Assembly: GCA_017303635.1 (NCBI GenBank)
Contig: JAFLCG010000002.1
Coordinates: 62,001-126,000, forward strand
Direction: 5' to 3'
DNA: 64,000 nucleotides
From: Anaerolineae bacterium
GTDB taxonomy: Bacteria > Chloroflexota > Anaerolineae > Aggregatilineales > Phototrophicaceae
Positions 42,196 through 50,860 of this stretch are shown in pieces. Both the position numbers and the translations under genes were made by a program. The notes under the pieces are model-generated. The model saw only the letters and a list, made by a program, of their open reading frames with translations. It made no database searches and was not told the DNA's origin. How positions within the stretch are numbered: position 1 is the first letter of the stretch; every line of letters starts with the position of its first letter.

Positions 42196-42200
42196 TCTTT

Positions 42201-42235
42201 GACTATAGACCATCGACTATCAGCTATCGACTAAT
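42201..42235. repeat. Heptamer tandem array
   Basis: Five 7-base units: GACTATA, GACCATC, GACTATC, AGCTATC, GACTAAT. It lies directly after the stop of the gene at 42238-43953. The units resemble those inside the GT39-like gene. Confidence 0.7.
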
Positions 42236-42237
42236 CC

Positions 42238-43953
42238 TCACCGCAGCGTCGGATCGCTGATCCAGACATCGCTGGAGAAGCGGTTCCCACTCTCGATCAA
42301 CAGGTTGGAGCTGTAGCCATAGGGGAACTGGTAGATGTTCAGCCCGTTGGGAGCCTGCCCGATCACCTGCTTGGGCGCACCAGCATTGTTATCAAACACC
42401 ACTTCCGCCGGTTCGCAGTCGACCTGGTTGTTATCCGCGCACAACTCCAGCGTGACCTGGGCAGTCCGCGTGGCGGTATCATCCAGGATATAGGTGACGC
42501 GAATGCTGTTCCAGTTGATCTGGGTCTTGGTAGAGGCCAATTCCCGCGTGTTGGGTGTTGGGATAGCCGTGCCTTCCAACAGCAGCAGTTCAATCGGGCC
42601 GGAGCCAGTCGGGGTTGGTGTCGGGCCAGGGCCGTTGCACCAGCTCGCATCGCAGAAGGTCAGCGGTTTGACCCCTTCCAGAGTCGGCAGCCGGTTGAAC
42701 ACTTCCACATCCATAGTCGTCCAGCGGCGGTCGATGAACACGGCGAAGTCTTCACCGCTGACGAACATCATGTTGGATTCGTTGAAGTTGCGGTACCAGG
42801 CACGGAAGCGCACGCCGCCCGGCATCTGCCCCATATACTCGGTCGCCGCCACATCCAGATAGGCGAAGGCCCATTGAGCTTCGCCGCTGAAGAACAGGTC
42901 GGGTGCCGATTCTTCGGGTGCCGGTGGCGGATTTTCAGCAATCGTATTGACCGACACATTCAGCGCCGGGCAGAAACCGGCATCGGCTGGGATCGCTGGC
43001 ACCGTGTAATCGTAAAGATCCGTCACCACCCGGACCATCGCCTGGTCCAACGGGGCACAGGCACCCACGGGATCCGTTCCCTGCCAACCACGTGGCCTGA
43101 CCACCTGACCTGCAGCGTTCGCCAGCCGTTCCACATCCGCCCGCAGCGAATAGGCTGCAAAAACCGGGTTATTGGGGATCGACCCGCTGTAGTTTTCTGG
43201 ACGCTGACCCGGGCCAAGCAGGTCATCCGCCAGCAGTTCCATATCGAGGAAGATGTCGCTGGCGAGCGTCGGTGATTCGCGGTCGGTATTGCGCCGCCAG
43301 CCATCCGGGCGCACATTCAGGCCCTTGCGCTCATCAGCCAGGCGTTCGAGGTCACCGCGCACCGCCAGCGTGTAATCCTTGATCTGCTCGCGGCTTTCGT
43401 CATTGTTATAAAGCTGCTCCACTTGCAGCAGCAGGTCCTGAATTTCTGCACTGACCGTGACGCAGTAGGCAATCGCTGTCTCTGGTGTGGTGAAGGCCAG
43501 GCGGTATTCATTGGAGAGCAGCACATACAGGTTCATCACGGTGCGGTCACAGCGGAACAGCGCAAAGCCGCCATTCCAGCCATCAGGACGGATGTTCACG
43601 CCCTGTTGAGCATCGGCGGTGAGCTCTAGATCATGCCGCACATTACGCGCAATAATCGCGGCATTTGGACTGGTTGGCGCGCCAATCCAGGAAGCGGGGC
43701 GATCTTCGCCAAAAACAACCGTCGCCAGCAATTCACTGTCATACCATAAGTCAGTGACGAAGTTCGGGGCGGCCACATTATTGACATTGAAAGTCCAGCC
43801 TTGCGGACGATTGCCTTCGCCCAGCGCCGCATCCGTCAGGACTTCCAGATCAGCGCGCAAGGCCAACACCTGCCGACTGAACGCATCACCCTGGGCTTGG
43901 ACGCTCAGGCTGCCGAGCAGCAGCACCAGGAGCAGGATAACCAGTTTACGCAT
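42238..43953 (-). CDS. Secreted protein with duplicated DLExL...RPxGW repeat, unknown family
   Basis: The 571-residue protein has a signal peptide (MRKLVILLLVLLLGSLSVQA). Residues 31-166 and 196-334 are an internal duplication. Each copy has LRADLEVLTD (or VRGDLERLAD), RPQGW/RPDGW, a D-x-ELLA helix, G-x-x-RP, a second DLE/DVE-RPxGW unit, and a Cys pair (Cys135...Cys164 and Cys299...Cys328). The C-terminal half is different and contains WCNGPGPTPTPTGSGPIELL and a cysteine pair (CADNNQVDCEP). I do not recognise the family. It is probably an extracellular structural or binding protein. GAGG lies nine bases before the ATG. Confidence 0.8.
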   Translation of the reverse strand: MRKLVILLLVLLLGSLSVQAQGDAFSRQVLALRADLEVLTDAALGEGNRPQGWTFNVNNVAAPNFVTDLWYDSELLATVVFGEDRPASWIGAPTSPNAAIIARNVRHDLELTADAQQGVNIRPDGWNGGFALFRCDRTVMNLYVLLSNEYRLAFTTPETAIAYCVTVSAEIQDLLLQVEQLYNNDESREQIKDYTLAVRGDLERLADERKGLNVRPDGWRRNTDRESPTLASDIFLDMELLADDLLGPGQRPENYSGSIPNNPVFAAYSLRADVERLANAAGQVVRPRGWQGTDPVGACAPLDQAMVRVVTDLYDYTVPAIPADAGFCPALNVSVNTIAENPPPAPEESAPDLFFSGEAQWAFAYLDVAATEYMGQMPGGVRFRAWYRNFNESNMMFVSGEDFAVFIDRRWTTMDVEVFNRLPTLEGVKPLTFCDASWCNGPGPTPTPTGSGPIELLLLEGTAIPTPNTRELASTKTQINWNSIRVTYILDDTATRTAQVTLELCADNNQVDCEPAEVVFDNNAGAPKQVIGQAPNGLNIYQFPYGYSSNLLIESGNRFSSDVWISDPTLR

Positions 43954-43988
43954 CGGAACCGCCTCATCTGTGGAGATCGTGTATCCGT

Positions 43989-43994
43989 ATTATA
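43989..43994 (-). promoter_or_regulatory. -10 of the secreted repeat protein gene
   Basis: TATAAT on the minus strand, 35 bases before the ATG at 43953. A TTTCAC at 44012-44017, 17 bases away, is a weak -35. Confidence 0.5.
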
Positions 43995-44071
43995 TAAGGT
44001 CAGGCGGGAACGTGAAAGCGGGCAGGAGGTCACAGGACTATTGGGCGATAGTCCCTTGCAAGCCGCGCTTA

Positions 44072-44080
44072 TGCTATAAT
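44072..44080 (+). promoter_or_regulatory. Extended -10 promoter of the acyl-CoA dehydrogenase gene
   Basis: TGCTATAAT lies 44 bases before the ATG. It is the same nonamer as before slyD and the GT39-like gene. Confidence 0.6.
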
Positions 44081-44124
44081 TAATCTAACGATGATTTGAT
44101 TAATTTGTTTTGGAGGTTTTTGAC

Positions 44125-45300
44125 ATGATGGCATCGCCAACGATGGAAGCTGCTGCGGGTGTCTCCTTCACCCTGACCGCCGAGCAGTTGATGCTCCAGA
44201 AAATGGCCCGGGACTTTACAGCCAAAGAGATCATCCCGGTCGCCGCCGAATTCGATGAACACGCCACCTTCCCGGAAGACATCTTCCACAAGGCCCGTGA
44301 ACTCGGTCTGGTGAATATGAACATCCCGGCAGAGTTCGGTGGCGTCGGCGCGAGCGTGCTGGAAGAGTGTATCGTCGCGGAAGAACTGGGCTATGGCTGC
44401 ACCGGCATCAGCACCAGCGTCAGCACCAACAGCCTCGGTTCGCTGCCGATCATCCTGGGCGGGAATGACCAGCAGAAGGCCCACTGGCTGGGCGACCGGC
44501 TGATGGACCGCGGGGAGTTCGTTTCCTACTGTGTGACCGAAGCAGGAGCCGGTTCCAACGTGGTCGGGATGCAGACCCGCGCCGAGCGCAAGGGTGGTAG
44601 CTACATCATCAATGGCTCCAAGATTTTTATCACCAACGCCAGCCACGCCCATTTTTTCACCGTCTTTGCCAAGACCAACCCGGATGCCGGTCACAAAGGC
44701 ATGACCGCCTTCATCATCGACCGAGATGCCCCTGGTGTGAGCGTCGGCAAGAAGTTCGACAAGCTGGGTCAGCGTGCCAGCGATACCGCTGAAATCGTCT
44801 TTGAAAATGTGGAAGTACCCGTAGAGAACCGGATTGGTGAAGAAGGCCAGGGCTTCTATCTGGCGATGAAGGTCTTCGATTACAGCCGTCCGGGCGTAGC
44901 TGCCGCTGCTGTTGGCCTACAGCGGCGGGCGCTGGAAGAATGCGTCAAGTATGCCAAGGAACGTGAAGCCTTCGGTGTGCCGATCTTCCAGCATCAGGCG
45001 ATTGGTCACAAAATTGCGGATATGGCGATCAACTACGAAGCCTCGCGCTTGCTGACCTGGCAGGCTGCGGCGCTGGTCGGCACCCCGGCCTATAATCCCA
45101 AGCTGCCCGCTTATGCCAAAGCCTTCGCCGCCGACATGGCGACCAAAGCAGCCGTGGACGCCGTCCAGGTCTTTGGTGGCTATGGCTTCATGAAAGAATA
45201 CCCGGTGGAGAAGCTGCTGCGCGATGTGAAGATTTTCCAGATTTACGAAGGCACCAGCGAAATCCAACGCAACGTCATCGTGCGCGAATTGTTCAAGTAG
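44125..45300 (+). CDS. Acyl-CoA dehydrogenase
   Basis: The 391-residue protein is a full-length member of the family. It has the FAD/substrate signature YCVTEAGAGSNVVGMQT, then IIDRDAPGVSVGKKFDKLGQ, VFENVEVPVENRIGEEGQGF, and QVFGGYGFMKEYPVEKLLRD. The C-terminal IYEGTSEIQRNVI carries the catalytic glutamate typical of short-chain acyl-CoA dehydrogenases. It introduces a trans-2,3 double bond into acyl-CoA and passes electrons to ETF. Chain length cannot be read from sequence. ATG 44125 follows GGAGG by eight bases. It appears monocistronic. Confidence 0.95.
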   Translation: MMASPTMEAAAGVSFTLTAEQLMLQKMARDFTAKEIIPVAAEFDEHATFPEDIFHKARELGLVNMNIPAEFGGVGASVLEECIVAEELGYGCTGISTSVSTNSLGSLPIILGGNDQQKAHWLGDRLMDRGEFVSYCVTEAGAGSNVVGMQTRAERKGGSYIINGSKIFITNASHAHFFTVFAKTNPDAGHKGMTAFIIDRDAPGVSVGKKFDKLGQRASDTAEIVFENVEVPVENRIGEEGQGFYLAMKVFDYSRPGVAAAAVGLQRRALEECVKYAKEREAFGVPIFQHQAIGHKIADMAINYEASRLLTWQAAALVGTPAYNPKLPAYAKAFAADMATKAAVDAVQVFGGYGFMKEYPVEKLLRDVKIFQIYEGTSEIQRNVIVRELFK

Positions 45301-45309
45301 TCAGTTGAC

Positions 45310-45333
45310 GGGGAGGAGCAATTGCTCCTCCCC
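45310..45333 (+). terminator. Hairpin between convergent genes
   Basis: GGGGAGGAGC, loop AATT, GCTCCTCCCC, nine bases after the acyl-CoA dehydrogenase stop. No T-tract on the plus strand. Confidence 0.5.
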
Positions 45334-45342
45334 ATCCCTCGA

Positions 45343-46227
45343 TCAGACCACCTGATGCAGCATGACCGGCTTGGCTTCCCCGCCCGTATCTGTCTGCACG
45401 TTGAACTCCGATTTACGGGCTTCTACCATCAGTGTGTGAGCCTGACCGTTGGCTTCCAGCGTCACCTGCCAGCGATGCTCCCCGGTCGCTTCCGACCGCA
45501 ACCGGCGCACTGCGGCTATAGCGCTCAGGCCAAGCTGGTCCCGCAGCGCCTGTTCAGCCGCCTGTACAGGGGCCGGGTAGATCGAGCGTCCACGCAGCTT
45601 GTTCAATAACAGATCGCCCCGTTCATGCGCGTCAATCAAAGCTGGCGCATCCTCCGGCGCGACTCGTCCGTAATAGAGGCCCTGCGGCAGAGCGACCAGA
45701 GTCCCGGCGAAGCGATGCCCGCCAATATGAATGGTTTGCCAGACCTGCTCCGGTCGCAGGTCGCGCAGCGCGTTATACAGGGGTAAGCCAAAGCGCGCGC
45801 AGGCCGCATCGCGCTTGCCGTTGGTACAAACGATATACAGCGGTTCATTCGTCAGCGCACTGTCATAACGGGTGTCACCCCGCACCAGGGCCGGTAAATC
45901 CAGCGTAAACACGCCATCCACCGAAGACAGATTAAAGCTGTAGAGGCGCGAATCGGCTTCCCGGCTGACCGCGACAAAGCAGCGGCGCTCACCATTCAGC
46001 GGTTCCCGGTCATGGCGGATGAAACCAAAACGTGCGTCCGGCACCGATGCCAACGCATTTTGGATGAAGGTTTTAATACTCGCGGAAAGTGTGCTTTCAG
46101 GCAGGGCTTCCTTGCCCCAGGCGGCGTTATATTCCAGCAACAGCCAGGTTTGGGCGACCGGCGCGGTGGCGTAGAGTGGCTCCCCGGCCTGGAGCGAGCT
46201 TTCGCAAGAGAGGATGGTATCGGCCAT
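45343..46227 (-). CDS. Sucrase/ferredoxin-like family protein
   Basis: The 294-residue protein matches the Suc_Fer-like/thioredoxin-like ferredoxin family. It has the motif Cys134-x8-Cys143 (YIVCTNGKRDAACARFG), followed by QTIHIGGHRFAGTLVALPQG with His167 and His171. In family members two Cys and two His ligate a [2Fe-2S] cluster. The C-terminal part has a small extra domain (EATGEHRWQVTLEANGQAHT). The reaction is unknown; electron transfer is likely. GGGGA precedes the ATG by about six bases. Confidence 0.85.
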   Translation of the reverse strand: MADTILSCESSLQAGEPLYATAPVAQTWLLLEYNAAWGKEALPESTLSASIKTFIQNALASVPDARFGFIRHDREPLNGERRCFVAVSREADSRLYSFNLSSVDGVFTLDLPALVRGDTRYDSALTNEPLYIVCTNGKRDAACARFGLPLYNALRDLRPEQVWQTIHIGGHRFAGTLVALPQGLYYGRVAPEDAPALIDAHERGDLLLNKLRGRSIYPAPVQAAEQALRDQLGLSAIAAVRRLRSEATGEHRWQVTLEANGQAHTLMVEARKSEFNVQTDTGGEAKPVMLHQVV

Positions 46228-46292
46228 GTGGATTCCCCAATGGGTGAGGACGAGAGCGGCCTCGTCTTCGTGACGTTTATTTATAACTGTTT

Positions 46293-46298
46293 ATTATA
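46293..46298 (-). promoter_or_regulatory. -10 of the sucrase/ferredoxin-like gene
   Basis: TATAAT on the minus strand, preceded by GGGC, 65 bases before the ATG at 46227. No good -35. Confidence 0.4.
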
Positions 46299-46388
46299 GC
46301 CCAGCCACCCGATTCAGGCCGCCTCTATGCCACCTGCCCGAAGTCCGGTAGACTTTCAAAAGATCCTGGTTAGGAGGAACTCCTGAAG

Positions 46389-46625
46389 ATGGATGACTTC
46401 GAAAAACCTAAACGGCGACCCCAGTTCAATCCGGATGACTTCCCCTGCCCACTGTGTGGACAGCAGGATTTTATCTGGGGGCTGACGGTCGGTGAAAGCC
46501 CAACCCAGCGCCTCTACTCGCGCCCGGAGGGCACCGGTTGGGGTGAAGGAAGAGTTCTCTATACCCGCGAATGCTTGGCTTGCAGCCATGTGATGCTATT
46601 CACCCGCAAAGGAAATGAGCTTTGA
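46389..46625 (+). CDS. Small zinc-ribbon protein
   Basis: The 78-residue protein has two CxxC pairs, PCPLCG and CLACSH, about 40 residues apart. This forms a zinc ribbon (DDFPCPLCGQQDFIWG at the front). The rest is polar. The ORF overlaps the adenosine deaminase start by four bases (TTGA), so the two are co-translated. Its role is unknown; it might assist or regulate the deaminase. AGGAGG lies about a dozen bases before the ATG. Confidence 0.75.
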   Translation: MDDFEKPKRRPQFNPDDFPCPLCGQQDFIWGLTVGESPTQRLYSRPEGTGWGEGRVLYTRECLACSHVMLFTRKGNEL

Positions 46626-47656
46626 CTCTTCACGATTTCATCCGCGCCATGCCAAAGGTGGAACTGCACGTCCACCTCGAAGGCTCGACCCAACCGGAAG
46701 CTGTGCTGCATCTGGCAAACAAGCATGGCATTCAATTGCCTGCCGACTCGGTGGAAGGCATCCGTGAATGGTATACCTTCCGCGACTTCCCGCACTTCAT
46801 CGAGATTTACCTGAAAATCTCCGAATGTATCCGCACCGTCGAAGACATCGAGTGGCTGGGGCGGGAGTTCTTGCGAGGTCAAGCTGCCCAGAACATCCGC
46901 TATACCGAGTTTATCTATACCCCTTACAACCACTTCCAACAGAAGGGCTTGAGCGGGGATGAGCAACTGAACGCGCTCAACCGGGCGCGAGCCTGGGCGC
47001 AGCAGGAACTGGGTATCCACAGCGCCATGATCCTCGATATTGACCGCATGGTGAGGCCGGAAGAAGGCATGTGGACTGCCGAACTGGCGGTGCGCTTCAA
47101 GAACAATGGCGTCGTCGCTCTGGGGATCGGCGGAAACGAAGTCGGCTACCCCTGCAGCCTGTTCCGCACCGCCATCGATTACGTCCGCGCTCACGGCCTG
47201 GTCTGCATCCCGCACGCCGGGGAGACGGTCGGGCCGGAAAGCATCTGGGATGCGCTGGCCGTGTGCGATCCGCCCCGTCTGCTGCACGGTGTCCGCTGCA
47301 TCGAAGACGCGGCGCTGACAGCCGAACTCGCCCGGCGGCAGATTCCGCTGGATGCCTGCCCGACCAGCAACTTATGCCTCGGTGTCTATGACTCGTTTGC
47401 GTCTCACAGCTTGCCCGCCCTGCTCGATGCCGGGTTGAACCTGACCATCAACAGTGATGATCCGCCCATGTTCAACACCAACCTGACCGAAGAATGGCTG
47501 CGCTGTGCGGATGCCTTTGGTTGGGGTACCGCCCTGATCGAGCGCTTGACGCTCAATGCCATCCGTGGCAGTCGTCAATCTGCCGAGTACCAGGCGCAGA
47601 TGGAATTTGAATTGAAGGCGGAATTTGCCCGTTTACGCGACCAGTATGGCGTATAA
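46622..47656 (+). CDS. add: Adenosine deaminase family protein
   Basis: The 344-residue protein has the metal-dependent deaminase motifs: KVELHVHLEGS (His16, His18), VVALGIGGNE, CIPHAGETVGPESIWD (zinc His and catalytic Glu region), LLHGVR with a further His, and TINSDDPPMFNT (zinc Asp pair). It hydrolyses adenosine or a related aminopurine to inosine and ammonia in purine salvage. The start is a TTG with AAAGGA upstream, overlapping the zinc-ribbon stop. Adenine deaminase or another ADA-like substrate cannot be excluded. Confidence 0.92.
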   Translation: MTLHDFIRAMPKVELHVHLEGSTQPEAVLHLANKHGIQLPADSVEGIREWYTFRDFPHFIEIYLKISECIRTVEDIEWLGREFLRGQAAQNIRYTEFIYTPYNHFQQKGLSGDEQLNALNRARAWAQQELGIHSAMILDIDRMVRPEEGMWTAELAVRFKNNGVVALGIGGNEVGYPCSLFRTAIDYVRAHGLVCIPHAGETVGPESIWDALAVCDPPRLLHGVRCIEDAALTAELARRQIPLDACPTSNLCLGVYDSFASHSLPALLDAGLNLTINSDDPPMFNTNLTEEWLRCADAFGWGTALIERLTLNAIRGSRQSAEYQAQMEFELKAEFARLRDQYGV

Positions 47657-47657
47657 T
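47652..47657 (+). promoter_or_regulatory. -10 of the glyoxalase-like gene
   Basis: TATAAT overlapping the deaminase stop codon, 55 bases before the ATG at 47713. No clear -35. Confidence 0.4.
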
Positions 47658-47712
47658 CAGGTCACTCGCTTTTCTGCGACCAGTCCCCATCTATATCTTT
47701 GGGGGTGAAATT

Positions 47713-48078
47713 ATGCCCATGCACTACAACCTGTATACGCGGCTCCAGCCGATCCTCAAGGTGCGCGACCTGATTGCCGAAGCGCGTTTCTACAACCTGC
47801 TCGGCTTCGCGGTACAGTCCGAATCGGACTCCTTCGCGTCCGTTCGGTATGGAGAGCATCTGCTCTTTGGGCTGGAATTGGAACCCGCATTATTGGTGGG
47901 CGGGTCGCCTGCCTTCGTCTGGCAGATCGGTGTGCAGAGCGTTCGCGCCATTCAGGAGATTGCGATACACGCCCAACTCCCCATTGTCGAAAATCCTGTG
48001 CTGCAACCCTGGGGCGAATGGACGATCAAACTCAAATCCCCGGATGGGTATACGGTCGTCTTTGAAGGTGGGGAATAG
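47713..48078 (+). CDS. Glyoxalase/VOC-superfamily protein
   Basis: The 121-residue protein has one vicinal-oxygen-chelate fold: LQPILKVRDLIAEARFYNLL ... YGEHLLFGLELEP ... PVLQPWGEWTIKLKSPDGYTVVFEG. The metal positions can be matched only loosely (Glu in LELEP and VFEG). It may be a dioxygenase, lyase or binding protein. GGGGGTGA precedes the ATG. Another VOC gene is at 51188. Confidence 0.8.
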   Translation: MPMHYNLYTRLQPILKVRDLIAEARFYNLLGFAVQSESDSFASVRYGEHLLFGLELEPALLVGGSPAFVWQIGVQSVRAIQEIAIHAQLPIVENPVLQPWGEWTIKLKSPDGYTVVFEGGE

Positions 48079-48203
48079 CAGCCTTCGTTCAGACCCTTCA
48101 CTTTTATCTGCCAGCAAGTACCCTCATCCAGTATAGTTTTATCAACTGGATAGTATCGTCGCGGCAGCCACCGCACTAAACCGCGTATGGATTAATCATC
48201 ACT

Positions 48204-50069
48204 ATGACTCTCACACCCTTCCTCGACCGCATCCGCCAAACCCAACCGCTGCTGGGCGATGGCGCCATGGGAACGCTCCTGCACCAGCACGGCACCGAAA
48301 TTGGTGCATGTTTTGATGCCCTCAACCTGACACATCCGCAGCAGGTTGCCGCCGTCCACCGCGCCTATATCGAGGCCGGGGCAGATGTGATTGAAACCAA
48401 TACCTTCGGGGCCAACCGCTATAAACTCGCCAAACATGGCCTGGAAACCCGGGTCGGGGAAATCAACTGGGCGGCAGCGCAGCTCGCCCGCAAAGTCATC
48501 GCTGCCAGTTTCCGTGAGGATGTCTACCTGGCCGGTTCAGTTGGGCCATTGGGGGTGCGCCTTAAACCGTTCGGGCGTATCAAGGCGGAAGATGCTCGCG
48601 CTGCCTTCCATGAGCAGATCGCCGGGTTAGCTCAGGGTGGAGTGGACCTCATCATTCTGGAAACCTTCAGCGACCGGATGGAATTGCTGGAAGCGTTGGC
48701 CGCTGCCCAGGAAGCAGCTCCCAAGCTGCCAGTCGTCGCTCAGATGACCTTCGGCGGAGATGACCGCACGCTGCTGGGGGATCTCCCGGCGCAGGTCGCG
48801 CGCGACCTGGTCAAGGCGGGTGCGGATGTCATCGGCGTCAATTGCGGAGGTGGCCCGGAGCAGCTCTCCCGTATTCTGGGGTTGATGCGGCAGGCCGTGC
48901 CAGAAGCCATCATCTCCGCCATGCCCAATGCCGGTTATCCGCAGAGCATCGGCGGGCGGGTCATGTATCCAGCCACGACCGATTACTTTGCCGATTATGC
49001 CCTGACCTTCAAAGCCCTGGGGGCCAAGCTCATCGGCGGCTGCTGCGGCACCACCCCGGAACACATCGCGGCCATGCGGGGTGCGCTGGATAATCCCGCG
49101 CTGCCCTTGCCGGAGATTCACGTGCTCGACCCCGTTGGGGATGAATCGGCGATGGTGCCGGAACGTCCTACCGAATTGGCGCGCAAGCTGGCTGCCGGTC
49201 GTTTTGTCGTCACCGTCGAGATGCATCCACCGCGCAGCTTTGTCCCGGCCAAGCTGCTAGCGGCAGCGCGACTGTTGCAGGAAGCCGGTGCCGATGTACT
49301 GGATGTAGCCGACAGCCCCACTGCCCGGATGCGGATGAGCCCCTGGGCGGTTTGTCACTTCCTGCAAACCCAACTGCATATTGAAACCATCCTGCACTTC
49401 CCCACCCGCGGGCGCAATCTGCTGCGTGTGCAGGGCGATCTGCTGGCGGCGCACGCGCTCGGCCTCCGGAACCTGTTCGTGGTCATGGGCGATCCCACCC
49501 GCATTGGGGATTACCCGGAAGCGATGGATAACTACGATGTCGCACCGTCTTCCCTGATCGGCGTGGTCAAGCATAAGATGAACAGCGGGGTCGATCAGGC
49601 TGGGAACTCCATCGGTCAACCGACCAGTTTCACCGTTGGCTGCGCGCTCAATATGTTCGCCGACGACCTTGATAAAGAAATTAACACGCTGCTCAAGAAG
49701 CTGGAGAACGGTGCCGATTTTGCGCTCGGTCAGGCCGTCTTTGATGTGCGTGGCATCGAGAAGTTCCACGCCCGCTACCGCCAGATCACCGGGGCAGATT
49801 TCAATTTGCCTGTGCTGATGGGCCTGATGCCGTTATACAGCCTCAAGCACGCCCAGTTCCTGCACAATGAAATTCCGGGCATCACCATCCCCGATCCTAT
49901 CATGAAGCGCATCGAGGACGCAGGCGAGACTGCGCCGGAAGCCGGAGTCCAGATTGCTCAGGAGTTATTGCGTGATATGCGCGGGCTAGTCGCCGGTGCC
50001 TACATCATCCCGGCCTTCGGGCATTACGAACTGGCCGCCGAGGTGATCGACACGGTAGCGGGGCGGTAG
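48204..50069 (+). CDS. Bifunctional homocysteine S-methyltransferase/methylenetetrahydrofolate reductase
   Basis: The 621-residue fusion has an N-terminal homocysteine methyltransferase (1-300). It has zinc ligands Cys214 (GVNCGGG) and Cys280-Cys281 (IGGCCGTTPEH), and GDGAMGTLL at the start. A C-terminal MTHFR barrel (330-621) has VTVEMHPPRSF, VADSPTARMRMSPW, LFVVMGDPTRIGDY, GADFALGQAVFD and PVLMGLMPL. It reduces 5,10-methylene-THF to 5-methyl-THF and methylates homocysteine, with the methyl donor for the N-terminal half uncertain. No Shine-Dalgarno sequence precedes the ATG. The 125-base upstream gap has an ATCCAGT/ACTGGAT inverted repeat. Confidence 0.94.
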   Translation: MTLTPFLDRIRQTQPLLGDGAMGTLLHQHGTEIGACFDALNLTHPQQVAAVHRAYIEAGADVIETNTFGANRYKLAKHGLETRVGEINWAAAQLARKVIAASFREDVYLAGSVGPLGVRLKPFGRIKAEDARAAFHEQIAGLAQGGVDLIILETFSDRMELLEALAAAQEAAPKLPVVAQMTFGGDDRTLLGDLPAQVARDLVKAGADVIGVNCGGGPEQLSRILGLMRQAVPEAIISAMPNAGYPQSIGGRVMYPATTDYFADYALTFKALGAKLIGGCCGTTPEHIAAMRGALDNPALPLPEIHVLDPVGDESAMVPERPTELARKLAAGRFVVTVEMHPPRSFVPAKLLAAARLLQEAGADVLDVADSPTARMRMSPWAVCHFLQTQLHIETILHFPTRGRNLLRVQGDLLAAHALGLRNLFVVMGDPTRIGDYPEAMDNYDVAPSSLIGVVKHKMNSGVDQAGNSIGQPTSFTVGCALNMFADDLDKEINTLLKKLENGADFALGQAVFDVRGIEKFHARYRQITGADFNLPVLMGLMPLYSLKHAQFLHNEIPGITIPDPIMKRIEDAGETAPEAGVQIAQELLRDMRGLVAGAYIIPAFGHYELAAEVIDTVAGR

Positions 50070-50076
50070 TCATATC

Positions 50077-50853
50077 ATGACCACCTGGATTGGGCATCTG
50101 CGGATTGCCGAAAACCTGCTTGTCCATTTTCCAGCTTTGGACGAAACTGCTTTTGCCTATGGCAACCTGGGGCCTGATTCGGGCTTCCCCAATGCGGATT
50201 GGACGACATTTGACCCGCCCAAATCCGTCACCCACTTCATTGTCGATAGCAGCACCGCCGAAGATAAAATCCATGACCTGACGTTCTATCGGGACTATCT
50301 GAAGGCGCTCAGGCCAGCCGATGATTTGGCCCGTTATAGCTTTGCCGTGGGATACTTTAGCCATTTGCTGGCGGACGGATTGTGGATGCGTTGGATCGTC
50401 ACCGCCAGCAAGCAGGCGTATCAGTCAGAGTTTGCCAGCCAGGGTGGGGCATTCTGGGAAATCTTAAAGCAGGACTGGTACGACCTCGATTTTCTCTATC
50501 TGCGGGATCATCCGCAAAGCCTGTTCTGGCGGAGCGTGGCGATCACGCCCAACCCATCGGCGCACTTTCCATTTCTGGTTGAGCGGGCGTTGCATTATTC
50601 AATGGATAATCTGCGTCAATCCTATAGGCATCCCAAACCAGAACGGGTTTTGAATCGCCGTTATCACTGGTTGAACGCCCACGTGATGGATCGTTACGTG
50701 GACGAAGCCGCATCTGCTATCCACTGGATACTCCTTGAATTGGAACGAAGCGATCCGCTAGAAGCTGCCACGACCGCGCTAACGCTGCTCCCGGCAGGCA
50801 GATTGGCTCCCTTCCCGTTACCCCTTGGCGATGGGCAACCTGATGTGACCTAA
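50077..50853 (+). CDS. Zinc-dependent phospholipase C-like protein
   Basis: The 258-residue protein resembles the zinc-dependent phospholipase C/S1-P1-type helical family seen in many environmental bacteria. It has WIGHLRIAENLL at the start, FAYGNLGPDSGFP, SVTHFIVDSS, FAVGYFSHLLADGLWMRWIV (His-x-x-x-Asp), and later ALHYSMDNL with His. These Trp, His and Asp positions suit zinc binding. It has no signal peptide, so a phospholipase role is doubtful. It starts seven bases after the MTHFR fusion and may be co-transcribed. Confidence 0.7.
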   Translation: MTTWIGHLRIAENLLVHFPALDETAFAYGNLGPDSGFPNADWTTFDPPKSVTHFIVDSSTAEDKIHDLTFYRDYLKALRPADDLARYSFAVGYFSHLLADGLWMRWIVTASKQAYQSEFASQGGAFWEILKQDWYDLDFLYLRDHPQSLFWRSVAITPNPSAHFPFLVERALHYSMDNLRQSYRHPKPERVLNRRYHWLNAHVMDRYVDEAASAIHWILLELERSDPLEAATTALTLLPAGRLAPFPLPLGDGQPDVT

Positions 50854-50860
50854 TCTGGTC

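Noticed and set aside
48079..48203. Possible SAM or cobalamin riboswitch before the methyltransferase/MTHFR fusion
   Set aside because: Only a 7-bp ATCCAGT/ACTGGAT inverted repeat is visible in 125 bases; no conserved riboswitch core.
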